Below, in pieces: positions 17,746-26,054 of a stretch of DNA of 47,098 nucleotides. The position numbers and the translations under genes were made by a program. The notes beneath the pieces are model-generated. The model did no database searches and was not told the DNA's origin. It saw nothing but the letters and a program-made list of their open reading frames with translations. Origin of the DNA: Bacteroidales bacterium (GTDB lineage Bacteria; Bacteroidota; Bacteroidia; Bacteroidales; Bacteroidaceae); NCBI GenBank assembly GCA_015654535.1, contig JAATGU010000010.1, positions 1-47,098 of the forward strand, in the 5' to 3' direction. Within the stretch, counting starts at the first letter, position 1; every line of letters begins with the position of its first letter.

Positions 17746-19032
17746 TTACTTCAATTCCACTTCTTTTTTTCCATAATTTGGATCAATCTTCACAAAAGAA
17801 CAAACAGCAATAGTGGCAGCACAACAAATCATTACCCAAACAAAAAAATTCTCATAACCGATATGTTCCTGTAACCATCCGGCCGCCATGCCGGGAAGCA
17901 TCATGCCGAGAGCCATAAAAGCTGTACAGATAGCATAATGAGCAGTTTTATGCTCGCCATCAGAATAATAAATAAGGAAAAGCATATAGGCTGTAAAACC
18001 AAATCCATAGCCAAATTGCTCAATGAACACACATATATTAATGATGATCAAACTCTGGGGTTGAAAATAGCCCAAATAAACAAAAGTAAGACAAGTGAGC
18101 GATATACTCCAGGCCATAGGCCATAACCAGCGACGAAGTCCACCTTTGGCAGCACAAAAGCCACCAATAATTCCTCCAATGGTTAAACCTATAATACCTA
18201 CGGTGCCATACACAAGCCCCACTTCCGAAGTAGTTAGTCCTAATCCCCCCTTTGCAAGGGGATCAAGAAGAAAAGGATTAATCAATTTTACCAATTGTGC
18301 TTCAGGCAAACGATAGAGTAACATAAACAGAATTGCTATTCCTGATTGTTTTTTCTTAAAGAAAGAAGCAAATGTGGCAAAAAATTCTTTAAAAATATTT
18401 TTAGCTGTTACATTACCAATTACTGATTTATCTGTTATAGGAACAGGAAGTATATATTTATGATACAAGCAAAAGCCTAAAAAAAGGCCACTTAAAATAA
18501 AGAAAGTAATGGACCATGCATAAGTTATCTTCCCAGTCCAAAGTTCCAGTCCTCCAGCTAACATAATAAGAAGACCTTGTCCGGCAATGGTTGCTACGCG
18601 GTAAAAGGTACTACGAATGCCAACATACAATGCCTGTTCAGGTACATCAAGTGCCAACATATAAAATCCATCGGCAGCAATATCGTGAGTAGCTGAACTA
18701 AATGCTACCAGCCAGAAAACAGCTAACGTAATTTGAAAGAAATTAGACATTGGTATGGTAAAAGCAATTCCCGCCAATCCTGCACCTACAAGAAGCTGCA
18801 TGGTAACTATCCACCACCGCTTTGTTTTAAGTAAGTCGATAAAAGGGCTCCAGAATGGTTTAATAACCCATGGCAAATAAAGCCAACTAGTATATAAAGC
18901 AATGTCTGTATTGGAAATGCCCAAACGCTTATACATAATTACCGATATAGTCATAACAGCTACATAAGGTAATCCTTGTGCAAAGTAAAGTGAAGGAATC
19001 CAAGCCCAAGGCGATATCTTTCTATTTCCCAT
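17746..19032 (-). CDS. ampG: AmpG-like major facilitator permease for muropeptides
   Basis: This 428-residue protein has about 12 hydrophobic segments. The N terminus WAWIPSLYFAQGLPYVAVM is typical of the AmpG group, followed by YTSWLYLPWVIKPFWSPF (about residues 42-59) and SSATHDIAADGFYMLAL. AmpG proteins import GlcNAc-anhydroMurNAc and its peptides from the periplasm. Its neighbours namZ and the SpoIID/LytB gene, which would generate such products, support this. No clear beta-lactamase regulation genes are present. Confidence 0.88.
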   Translation of the reverse strand: MGNRKISPWAWIPSLYFAQGLPYVAVMTISVIMYKRLGISNTDIALYTSWLYLPWVIKPFWSPFIDLLKTKRWWIVTMQLLVGAGLAGIAFTIPMSNFFQITLAVFWLVAFSSATHDIAADGFYMLALDVPEQALYVGIRSTFYRVATIAGQGLLIMLAGGLELWTGKITYAWSITFFILSGLFLGFCLYHKYILPVPITDKSVIGNVTAKNIFKEFFATFASFFKKKQSGIAILFMLLYRLPEAQLVKLINPFLLDPLAKGGLGLTTSEVGLVYGTVGIIGLTIGGIIGGFCAAKGGLRRWLWPMAWSISLTCLTFVYLGYFQPQSLIIINICVFIEQFGYGFGFTAYMLFLIYYSDGEHKTAHYAICTAFMALGMMLPGMAAGWLQEHIGYENFFVWVMICCAATIAVCSFVKIDPNYGKKEVELK

Positions 19033-19041
19033 AATAGTACA

Positions 19042-20355
19042 TTAATATAATTTATTAATTTCCGCTCCTACGTAATAGTGCAATAAAATACGATCATACG
19101 TAAATCCTTGTTCGCCCATTACCGCAGCACCAATCTGACAAAGTCCCACTCCATGTCCCCAGCCTGCACCGATAAGATGAAACTTTCCGGGAACATTATT
19201 TTCTATGTCTTCTTTCTCAATAACAAAGGCTGAACTATATAAATGAGAGGAAGATAGTGTTCGTCTGATCTCTAACTCCTTGCCAATAATAAGTGAACGT
19301 TTGCTTCCTATGATCTTTAACTTTACCAATCTACCGGAAGTACCACGCTCTACTGGAATTAGATCCAGAATATCACCATAATCAATCCCCGAACGTTTTA
19401 ATATAAGTTCAGACAATGCTTTTTGAGTATAAGAAACTTCCCAACGATAAAAGTTAGTGGTCTCCTGATCATAGTTATTTAGAACTTGTGAAAGGATTTT
19501 TTTGTCGGTTGTATTACAAAAAGCATCCGGAGAAGTACGAATCCATTTATCTGCTTCCGATTCTTTCCGTAAGTCAGGCAATGCTTCTTTGCTTTTATCA
19601 TCTCTTAGTTTTATCAGATAAGGATGTTTAATGTCTTCCCAACAATATTGAAACTCTTCAACGGCTCCACCGCAACATTTAGAAAAACGAGCATCGCAGA
19701 TTTTTGTCTCCGACATTAAAACTTGTCCAGCTGTTGCTTTAACTGCCAATTCCACATTTTTATTGGATGCACGAGTAATTCCCTGATAACGCTGGCAATG
19801 ATCATCCGCACAAACGTCAAAGTTTACATGGTCTTCCCTGTCATACCATTTGATACTTTCTTCTGCGCTCTCTGAATGTGCTGAATATGTAACTTTTGAA
19901 TCTGCAATTTCTTTATTTTTTTGAACTTGTGCCAATAACCAACTTCGGGAAATAACTGCATGAGCTTTGAGTAGTTCAGCCGATGCGGTGGCACTCATCT
20001 CAGAAGAAATCACACTTGTGAGATAATCTTCAACAGAGATCACATTTACAGCCGTGAGTTTATTATCTTCTATGATAAACTTCAATGCACCACGAAAGCG
20101 CTGATTCTCCTTGCGTTCCCAATGGAAATTAATACCAATGGTTACATTCAGCAATTCAAAGGAATCATTTGCACTGTCAGTCGGTTCAAATAATAATTCT
20201 TCGTAACTGGAGCCGTTCCAAAGAATTTTCCCATTAGAGAATTTTACCGACTGAGCGCCATTGAGTTTCTTTTCTTTGCAAAAATAACGACCCTGCAATA
20301 TAAAATCAATTTGTGATTCAAACAGGATTCCCACACTTACTTTAGGTTCTCTCAT
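19042..20355 (-). CDS. SpoIID/LytB domain protein without a signal peptide
   Basis: This is a 437-residue protein. After an N-terminal beta-rich region (1-95) comes the SpoIID core: VISVEDYLTSVISSEMSATAS (catalytic-type Glu near 117), then ELLKAHAVISRSW. A Cys/His cluster follows (CADDHCQRYQG near 183 and CDARFSKCCGG near 222), comparable to the zinc site of clostridial SpoIID. The end has GAGWGHGVGLCQIGAAVMG. SpoIID enzymes are lytic transglycosylases acting on peptide-free glycan and make anhydro-MurNAc ends. The start overlaps the DUF4922 stop by 4 bp, and the sequence MREPKVSVGIL has no leader, so it should be cytoplasmic. That is unusual for this family. Confidence 0.88.
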   Translation of the reverse strand: MREPKVSVGILFESQIDFILQGRYFCKEKKLNGAQSVKFSNGKILWNGSSYEELLFEPTDSANDSFELLNVTIGINFHWERKENQRFRGALKFIIEDNKLTAVNVISVEDYLTSVISSEMSATASAELLKAHAVISRSWLLAQVQKNKEIADSKVTYSAHSESAEESIKWYDREDHVNFDVCADDHCQRYQGITRASNKNVELAVKATAGQVLMSETKICDARFSKCCGGAVEEFQYCWEDIKHPYLIKLRDDKSKEALPDLRKESEADKWIRTSPDAFCNTTDKKILSQVLNNYDQETTNFYRWEVSYTQKALSELILKRSGIDYGDILDLIPVERGTSGRLVKLKIIGSKRSLIIGKELEIRRTLSSSHLYSSAFVIEKEDIENNVPGKFHLIGAGWGHGVGLCQIGAAVMGEQGFTYDRILLHYYVGAEINKLY

Positions 20356-21299
20356 CGTATTATTTTAAGGTGCTCTACTATTCTTTCTAACTCTAATTCA
20401 TTCATACATACTTCTTGCAAAATATTCACAATGTCTCTTGCAGAAATCTTTTCAAAATCTTTTTCCAAAGGAGTAATGAATACTCCTCCCATATCTACAG
20501 AAGCCGGACTAATGAGGATGTTATCATTCCCTTGAGCCGAGTAACATGAAGGTCTATGCAAAGTTCGGGGAAAAATACAGATTACCCATTTACCTGCCTC
20601 AAACCATGTAAGTATATTCATCATAGGTTCTTCTTCGTCAGGCCTTATGTTCAATGATGAATAAATGTGCTCAAATAAATGAACTGCACTTTCTTTCGAC
20701 TCCGACTCAATAACCAAAGTACCTCTCAAATAACTTCTTAATATAAAAAGATTAGCGGATTGATACTTCAGTACTTCACTATCTTTCATAATCTTCCACT
20801 CTTTTTCAATAGGAAGAAAACCTTTATTACCCGCCTGAAAATGGGCATGATCGGGAGCCGATGCTCCACACTTCGGACCATTATAGAAAATGGTAAATTC
20901 ATCTAAATTATATGCCAGATCCAACATATCTCCAAATCGATTAATAATTCGCTGATCCACATGCTCGCAAGCAGCAATAGTCAAATGTTTCGGAAAGATG
21001 GGAAATGGATTAATTAACACAATATATTTATCGCCAAAAGGAATGCCTTTTTGGACAGCCGGAAGATTCTGCTGACACAAAAAGCACTTTCGCTCTTGTA
21101 TCGACTTTGAATCGACTTTCGCTGCAGAAGATAAAATACGAGCAGGGTTAAACTGAACTTTAATAGTAAACTGATTAAATTTCAACTCTTTTACTTTGAC
21201 TTGCTTCAGCGCTTCGTAGTTAGTCCTTGCCAGTTCCCACACATCCAGTTGCTCCTGAAGCAGGTTCAGCACTTGTGCAGATGTGATGACTTTATTCAT
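20352..21299 (-). CDS. DUF4922 protein, HIT/GalT-like nucleotidyltransferase or phosphorylase
   Basis: This 315-residue cytoplasmic protein has a conserved ECLLCQ-like start (KCFLCQQNLP, about residues 90-99), LINPFPIFPKHLTIA (about 112-126) and DHAHFQAGN near 150. The HxHxQ form is the active site of galactose-1-phosphate uridylyltransferase-type HIT proteins, where the first His takes the nucleotide. The family (DUF4922) has no defined reaction that I know. It overlaps both neighbours by 4 bp. A role in nucleotide activation or release of a cell-wall sugar is conceivable, but the substrate is unknown. Confidence 0.8.
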   Translation of the reverse strand: MNKVITSAQVLNLLQEQLDVWELARTNYEALKQVKVKELKFNQFTIKVQFNPARILSSAAKVDSKSIQERKCFLCQQNLPAVQKGIPFGDKYIVLINPFPIFPKHLTIAACEHVDQRIINRFGDMLDLAYNLDEFTIFYNGPKCGASAPDHAHFQAGNKGFLPIEKEWKIMKDSEVLKYQSANLFILRSYLRGTLVIESESKESAVHLFEHIYSSLNIRPDEEEPMMNILTWFEAGKWVICIFPRTLHRPSCYSAQGNDNILISPASVDMGGVFITPLEKDFEKISARDIVNILQEVCMNELELERIVEHLKIIR

Positions 21300-22759
21300 T
21301 TCTTTTTATTTAAAGCAATTCGAGCCTGAAGTTCCCATGTACGGATTCTGTCTTTATAAGTATTATGGCCATTCATCTTAACTACATCCAATGAGGCATC
21401 AGAGTTATCATCCCAGCGGCGACACATATAGACAACATCATACACCCTGCCTATCTGATATCTACGAGATATATTTAACCCTAAAGCATAATCTTCACCA
21501 TAACTGGTATTTGGCACCTTAACTTCTCGTAATACCGGAGTATAAAAAGCTCGGGGTGCCCCTAATCCATTAATGCGAAGAGCATTATTCCGTCCATTCT
21601 CCGGAGTCCATTCTTTATGATCAATAATACCCGGAGCAATCATATTCATATTAAAATCCGTCATCATATAGGTGCCGACCACCATTGCGCAATTTTGTTC
21701 ATAAAAAGCATCAACCATTTTTTGCAAAGTGTCATTCCCACTATATACATCATCACTATCTAACTGGATAACAAACTTTCCACATTTAGAATGATGTACA
21801 CCTAAGTTCCAACAACCACCGATCCCTAAATCTTTTCGTTCAGGAATTAAATGTATTAATCGCTCATCAGAAGCAAACTTATCAATGGCTTCTGTAGTAC
21901 CATCCGTTGAATAATTATCAACCACGATTAAGTTAAACTTGAAATTCGTTTTTTGGCTAAGCACTGAACGGATGGCATCTTCAACTGTACGAATACGATT
22001 TCTTACAGGTATCAAAACAGATGCTTCATACTCAAAATTCCCAGAATTGAATTCTATTGCATCAAAAACAGGAGCAAGAAATCCTCCAACCTCTTTTAAA
22101 TGGGCAGTACAAGCAGCTTCCATTTCTATTTGTACTCCTCTGTTTTTAGGGTCAACATAGTCAAATATTTTTTCACCACTTTTGCGTGTGTCCTGCTCTA
22201 CTTCAGAATAGAGATACTCATTTATATGTACCAAAGGAGCTATCCGAGAAACTCTTAAACGTAAATCGTACAAACCTGAAAAAGAATAGTCGGTTGTCAT
22301 TTTATTCACCGCAATTTTAAGTGTTTCCGATTTATATAACAAAACAGAACCAAAGTTAAAATCATCCCGTAAACTTCCCGCTTGATAGTCAATTACCGGA
22401 CAAGCATTTCTTTCTTCCCCTATTACCTGATAATGATCTGCATAAATCATCCCAGCCTCAGAATCTTCTGCTACATGCAACATACGTTCCAAAGCAAACA
22501 TACCAAGTTCTAAAGTCGTATACTTCGTATAGATTAAACTATAATTTGCATCAGCACGTTCGGCTATTTTACGAATAGTGGCAGTACTATTTAAAGAAGC
22601 AACTAAAAGTTGTTCACAACCTTCTATTTGCCCATCAACTTTGTCGGTCACAAGTAAATATATCTTTTTTACTAATTCGCTTGTTTTTAAATTTCGGATT
22701 GTTTGTGCTGCTTGTGCAGTCCCCATAAAAGGAATAAAGCAATTAACTGAAGTTGTCAT
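21296..22759 (-). CDS. Two-part glycosyltransferase with C-terminal GT2 domain
   Basis: This 487-residue cytoplasmic protein has two parts. Residues 1-235 resemble a degenerate GT-A or nucleotidyl-sugar domain (NCFIPFMGTAQAAQTIRNL, then SEAGMIYADHYQV). Residues about 243-480 form a family-2 glycosyltransferase with ASVLIPVRNRIRTVEDAIRSV, VVDNYSTDGT and the metal-binding IQLDSDDVY near 338. CRRWDDNSDASL is a likely acceptor region. Acceptor and donor are unknown. It is co-translated with the DUF4922 gene (ATGA overlap). Why a sugar transferase is placed in a degradative MurNAc operon is unclear. Confidence 0.82.
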   Translation of the reverse strand: MTTSVNCFIPFMGTAQAAQTIRNLKTSELVKKIYLLVTDKVDGQIEGCEQLLVASLNSTATIRKIAERADANYSLIYTKYTTLELGMFALERMLHVAEDSEAGMIYADHYQVIGEERNACPVIDYQAGSLRDDFNFGSVLLYKSETLKIAVNKMTTDYSFSGLYDLRLRVSRIAPLVHINEYLYSEVEQDTRKSGEKIFDYVDPKNRGVQIEMEAACTAHLKEVGGFLAPVFDAIEFNSGNFEYEASVLIPVRNRIRTVEDAIRSVLSQKTNFKFNLIVVDNYSTDGTTEAIDKFASDERLIHLIPERKDLGIGGCWNLGVHHSKCGKFVIQLDSDDVYSGNDTLQKMVDAFYEQNCAMVVGTYMMTDFNMNMIAPGIIDHKEWTPENGRNNALRINGLGAPRAFYTPVLREVKVPNTSYGEDYALGLNISRRYQIGRVYDVVYMCRRWDDNSDASLDVVKMNGHNTYKDRIRTWELQARIALNKKK

Positions 22760-22786
22760 AAATATATATTGTATTTTTAAAAATAA

Positions 22787-24643
22787 CTATTTTTGGAAAG
22801 GGATAGTGGATCTTAAGAGTCCTACTTCACCTCCGGTAGATGTAAATACACATTGAGTAGCGCTCAATGGAACCACTGTACTTATTAATGAATTTCCAAT
22901 TTTATGCTTCCATAGTAGTTTTCCTGATAAGGCTTCCAAAGCAAACACTAATCCATTTTTCGTACTACCAAATACAATTCCATCCTTTTCAACTGGCATT
23001 GACGGAGCATGTTCATAACCAAAATTCACATTCGTAGCCCATATTTCTTTAGGAGTGTTTCCCAATGTAGAAAAACAGACAACACTATCCTGCATAGTCT
23101 TGCTATATAATCGCATTTTATCTTTTGAGAGTGCAATTGTTTCTCTAACCATTGACTGATAGGTTCTCCACACAGTTTGTCCATTATTAGCATCAATAGC
23201 AGTCAGAGCTCGCTGTGGATCAGTAATAAATACTTTTCCATTGGCAGCTACTGGCCATACCGCAGCTGGAGAAAAGTGCATCCGGGTAAGTCCTCCATTC
23301 CATTTCCATAGTTCTTTACCAGTATCTTTGTCCAATGCATAAAGAGTGTTGTCCCATGCACCAAAGATCACTTTACCTTCATATAACAATGGACGAGTCT
23401 CAATATATCCTCTCACATCTGTATATTCCCACCGGAGTTTCCCGGTTTTCACCTCCAACGCACGAAAAGTATGATCACTGGCACCAATATAAGCTATCCC
23501 ATCGGAAATAGTGACTGCACCCAATACTGGCTCAGTCGCAGAATATTTCCACATTATTTTTCCGGTTTTCGCATCTAATCCATAAATATTTTTATCGGCA
23601 GAACCAAAGACCAGTACTCCATTTGCAGCAGCTGGTGTTCCTATAATGCGGTTATCCGATTTGAAACTCCATTTTTTCTTCCCATCTTTTAAGGAAAAAC
23701 AATTTAAAAAGCCAAAATCATCCCCTACATATACATTGTTATTATAGACAACAGGAGAAGAATAAATCCCCATACCAGTCTTTACCGCCCAGTCTTCTTT
23801 CACTTGTTTATATTGGCTATTCACAGAATAGTCAGGACGTTTGTATTCAGAATTATCCACAGAATAGTAAGTCTCTTTCAACGAATAACCAGCCCATTTG
23901 TGAGGTTCATTACCTATTACATTTTCATAGACTAAAATTGAATCAGCATTCACCTCATAAAGTGAATAACCTCCTACTTTCTCCTTTCCTCGTAAATTAG
24001 AACGATTTATTATTGCAGGAATACCATCATAATTCTGTATAAGATTTCGGTGATAATGCCCTCCTAGAATTACCCGAATATTATAAGGACGAACAGCATC
24101 TGTTACATCGTACCAATTATCTACATCACCATCCAATAAAGGATAATGAGTCACCAGAATAACTGGTCTTTCTTTGCCTACTTTATCTAATTCCTTTTTC
24201 AACCAGGAAATATCCTGAGGCGCCACATGCCCATCAGCCATTCGAATAACCGGACCCGAATTGAATCCGAGGAAGAGAAACCCTTTATGCTCAAATATAA
24301 AACGATCAGATCCGAATATATGACCAAAATCAGTGACTCCGGACTCACTCCACTTTGTTTCATGATTTCCCGAAGTGATATAATATTTCACTGTCAATTG
24401 ATCAAGTAAAAACTTTGCCCGCTTCAGCGAAGCCCGATCACCTTCTTCTGTTATATCTCCAGAGACAATAACAAAATCCAAATCCTTCGTTCTATTAATC
24501 TGTTCTACTGATCTTTTCAAATCATTATAGGCTAAAGAGTCAGCACTTATATGAATGTCTGTTAACAATGCAAAACGAAAATTCTGCCCACAGAGAGGAA
24601 CCAAGGTAAAGTATAATAGAACTAATAAAATAATTTTTTTCAT
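22787..24643 (-). CDS. Secreted metallophosphoesterase fused to a PQQ-type beta-propeller
   Basis: This 618-residue protein has a signal peptide (about 1-19). A calcineurin-like phosphoesterase domain follows (22-215), with metal ligands in LTDIHISAD (Asp29, His31), SGDITEEGD (Asp63), GNHE (Asn93, His94), THYPLLDGD (His166) and GGHYH (His196, His198). Residues about 285-615 hold repeated blades such as LDAKTGKIMWKY and LDKDTGKELWKWNG, a PQQ/pyrrolo-quinoline-type propeller. A periplasmic phosphodiesterase or phosphatase is likely. It is the first gene of the 11-gene operon, 27 bp before the glycosyltransferase. Phosphate removal from wall-derived fragments is possible but not shown. Confidence 0.9.
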   Translation of the reverse strand: MKKIILLVLLYFTLVPLCGQNFRFALLTDIHISADSLAYNDLKRSVEQINRTKDLDFVIVSGDITEEGDRASLKRAKFLLDQLTVKYYITSGNHETKWSESGVTDFGHIFGSDRFIFEHKGFLFLGFNSGPVIRMADGHVAPQDISWLKKELDKVGKERPVILVTHYPLLDGDVDNWYDVTDAVRPYNIRVILGGHYHRNLIQNYDGIPAIINRSNLRGKEKVGGYSLYEVNADSILVYENVIGNEPHKWAGYSLKETYYSVDNSEYKRPDYSVNSQYKQVKEDWAVKTGMGIYSSPVVYNNNVYVGDDFGFLNCFSLKDGKKKWSFKSDNRIIGTPAAANGVLVFGSADKNIYGLDAKTGKIMWKYSATEPVLGAVTISDGIAYIGASDHTFRALEVKTGKLRWEYTDVRGYIETRPLLYEGKVIFGAWDNTLYALDKDTGKELWKWNGGLTRMHFSPAAVWPVAANGKVFITDPQRALTAIDANNGQTVWRTYQSMVRETIALSKDKMRLYSKTMQDSVVCFSTLGNTPKEIWATNVNFGYEHAPSMPVEKDGIVFGSTKNGLVFALEALSGKLLWKHKIGNSLISTVVPLSATQCVFTSTGGEVGLLRSTIPFQK

Positions 24644-24855
24644 GACTAGGTAATATGAATTAAATTTAGCATAAAGATATACATTTTGCTCCTTGGAACA
24701 AATTTAAAGTATTTTTTTTAGAATTAGAAACTAATATTTAATATTTTTTGTTTTAGAATCATTAATTTGCAATCAGTAACAATTAAACGCATAATATTCT
24801 ATCTAATAAAAGAACTATCTTTCTTCATTTTATTGAATATATTTATCAACAAATA
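24644..24855. other. Intergenic region upstream of the MurNAc operon
   Basis: This stretch of 212 AT-rich bases lies between two minus-strand genes. TAAATTTG on the minus strand (24706-24699) fits the TAnnTTTG -7 element about 56 bp before the phosphoesterase start, without a convincing -33 box. If used, it would start the 11-gene operon separately. No hairpin of note was seen. Confidence 0.4.
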
Positions 24856-25701
24856 TTATATTCTACTATTCCGAGTATGAAATTCAATTAAACCAGCCAT
24901 AGGAGTTTCTTCAATTATCTCAATCTCAATTCCAAATTCTTTTGCAACGATTTTCAACACTTCAGAATAATTATAAGCTACTGAACCAACAAAACGAATT
25001 GGAAAATTCAAATAATCATACTGTAGAACATTTCGGTTGAAAAAATCTCTCAAATTCTGACAAACTAGATTATATACATATTCGTTATTCAGATGCTCTA
25101 CTAAAAAATAAGAAAAGGTGGATAAAAAACGATTAGGAAAAGCTCTATTATAGACATACTCCAAAGCATCATCTGCTGTAATACGAAATTTGTCATAAAA
25201 AGATTCTATCAACTCTATTGGAGCAAGTTCTTTTAAGCAATCTGCTAAAAACATCTTTCCCATAACGGCTCCACTGCCTTCATCCCCAAGTATATACCCT
25301 AATGACCGGACATTTTTTACAATATTTTGCCCATCATAAAAACAAGAATTGGAACCAGTCCCTAAAATACAAGCAATTCCTGATTCATTCTTTAACAATC
25401 CTCGAGCAGCAGCCAATAAGTCACTTTCAACTTGAATTGGGGATTTAAATTGTGCAACTAATGACGCACTAAGAATGTTTTTTTTATCGGAAGAAGTACA
25501 GCCAGCTCCATAAAAAAACACTTGCTCAAATCTTTTTCTAAAAAAAGAATCAGGCAATTCCAACCGGACACTTCTACTTATTTCTCGCCTTGATTGAAAA
25601 AAAGGATTAATGCCTTCGGTAAAAGTATGCTCTACTACATAATCCCCTTCAACCAAAACCCATTCCGTTCTCGTAGAACCACTTTCTGCTATCAATTTCA
25701 T
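24856..25701 (-). CDS. Second BadF/BadG-type amino-sugar kinase, MurK paralogue
   Basis: This 281-residue protein is collinear with the kinase at 11629-12468. It has AESGSTRTEW (5-14), INPFFQSRREIS (31-42), ESDLLAAAR (92-100), ILGTGSNSC (112-120) and GYILGDEGSGAVMG (135-148). Residue 6 of the phosphate motif is Glu here and Asp in the paralogue; this is tolerated in N-acetylglucosamine kinases. It probably phosphorylates GlcNAc or MurNAc. It stands alone with 353 bp upstream and 212 bp downstream, so it may be transcribed separately. Division of labour with MurK is inferred, not visible. Confidence 0.88.
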   Translation of the reverse strand: MKLIAESGSTRTEWVLVEGDYVVEHTFTEGINPFFQSRREISRSVRLELPDSFFRKRFEQVFFYGAGCTSSDKKNILSASLVAQFKSPIQVESDLLAAARGLLKNESGIACILGTGSNSCFYDGQNIVKNVRSLGYILGDEGSGAVMGKMFLADCLKELAPIELIESFYDKFRITADDALEYVYNRAFPNRFLSTFSYFLVEHLNNEYVYNLVCQNLRDFFNRNVLQYDYLNFPIRFVGSVAYNYSEVLKIVAKEFGIEIEIIEETPMAGLIEFHTRNSRI

Positions 25702-26054
25702 TTTACTTATTTTTTTTTTGCATTACTTATATAATGAATCTCCAATTGCATTTTTATATTCTTACGATAAACACTTAAAAAACTTCTTAGTCATTCTCTA
25801 TTATGCTCCAAAATTATTAAATTTAAATATAATATACAAGAAATACGCTATATAATTATCTGATTTTTAAACAAGTTTATTAAAACACGATCCTAAATAT
25901 TAATATATTAAGGTCAAATATGTTTTATATCGAATAAAGACATCATAATAAAAGTAATAACGGCTATCCTATAATTACAAATTTGGAGTTCTTACTCCTA
26001 AACGCATAGCAAACACTACAATTTCATAAGATAAGAACATCCTTTATCTTCTAT
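25702..26054. other. 353-bp AT-rich intergenic region
   Basis: No gene, tRNA or strong hairpin was seen. TAATTTTG on the minus strand (25816-25809) fits a -7 element about 108 bp before the kinase start, with no clear -33 box. It is the largest gap inside the co-directional block and may separate the SusCD-type operon from the salvage genes. Confidence 0.4.
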
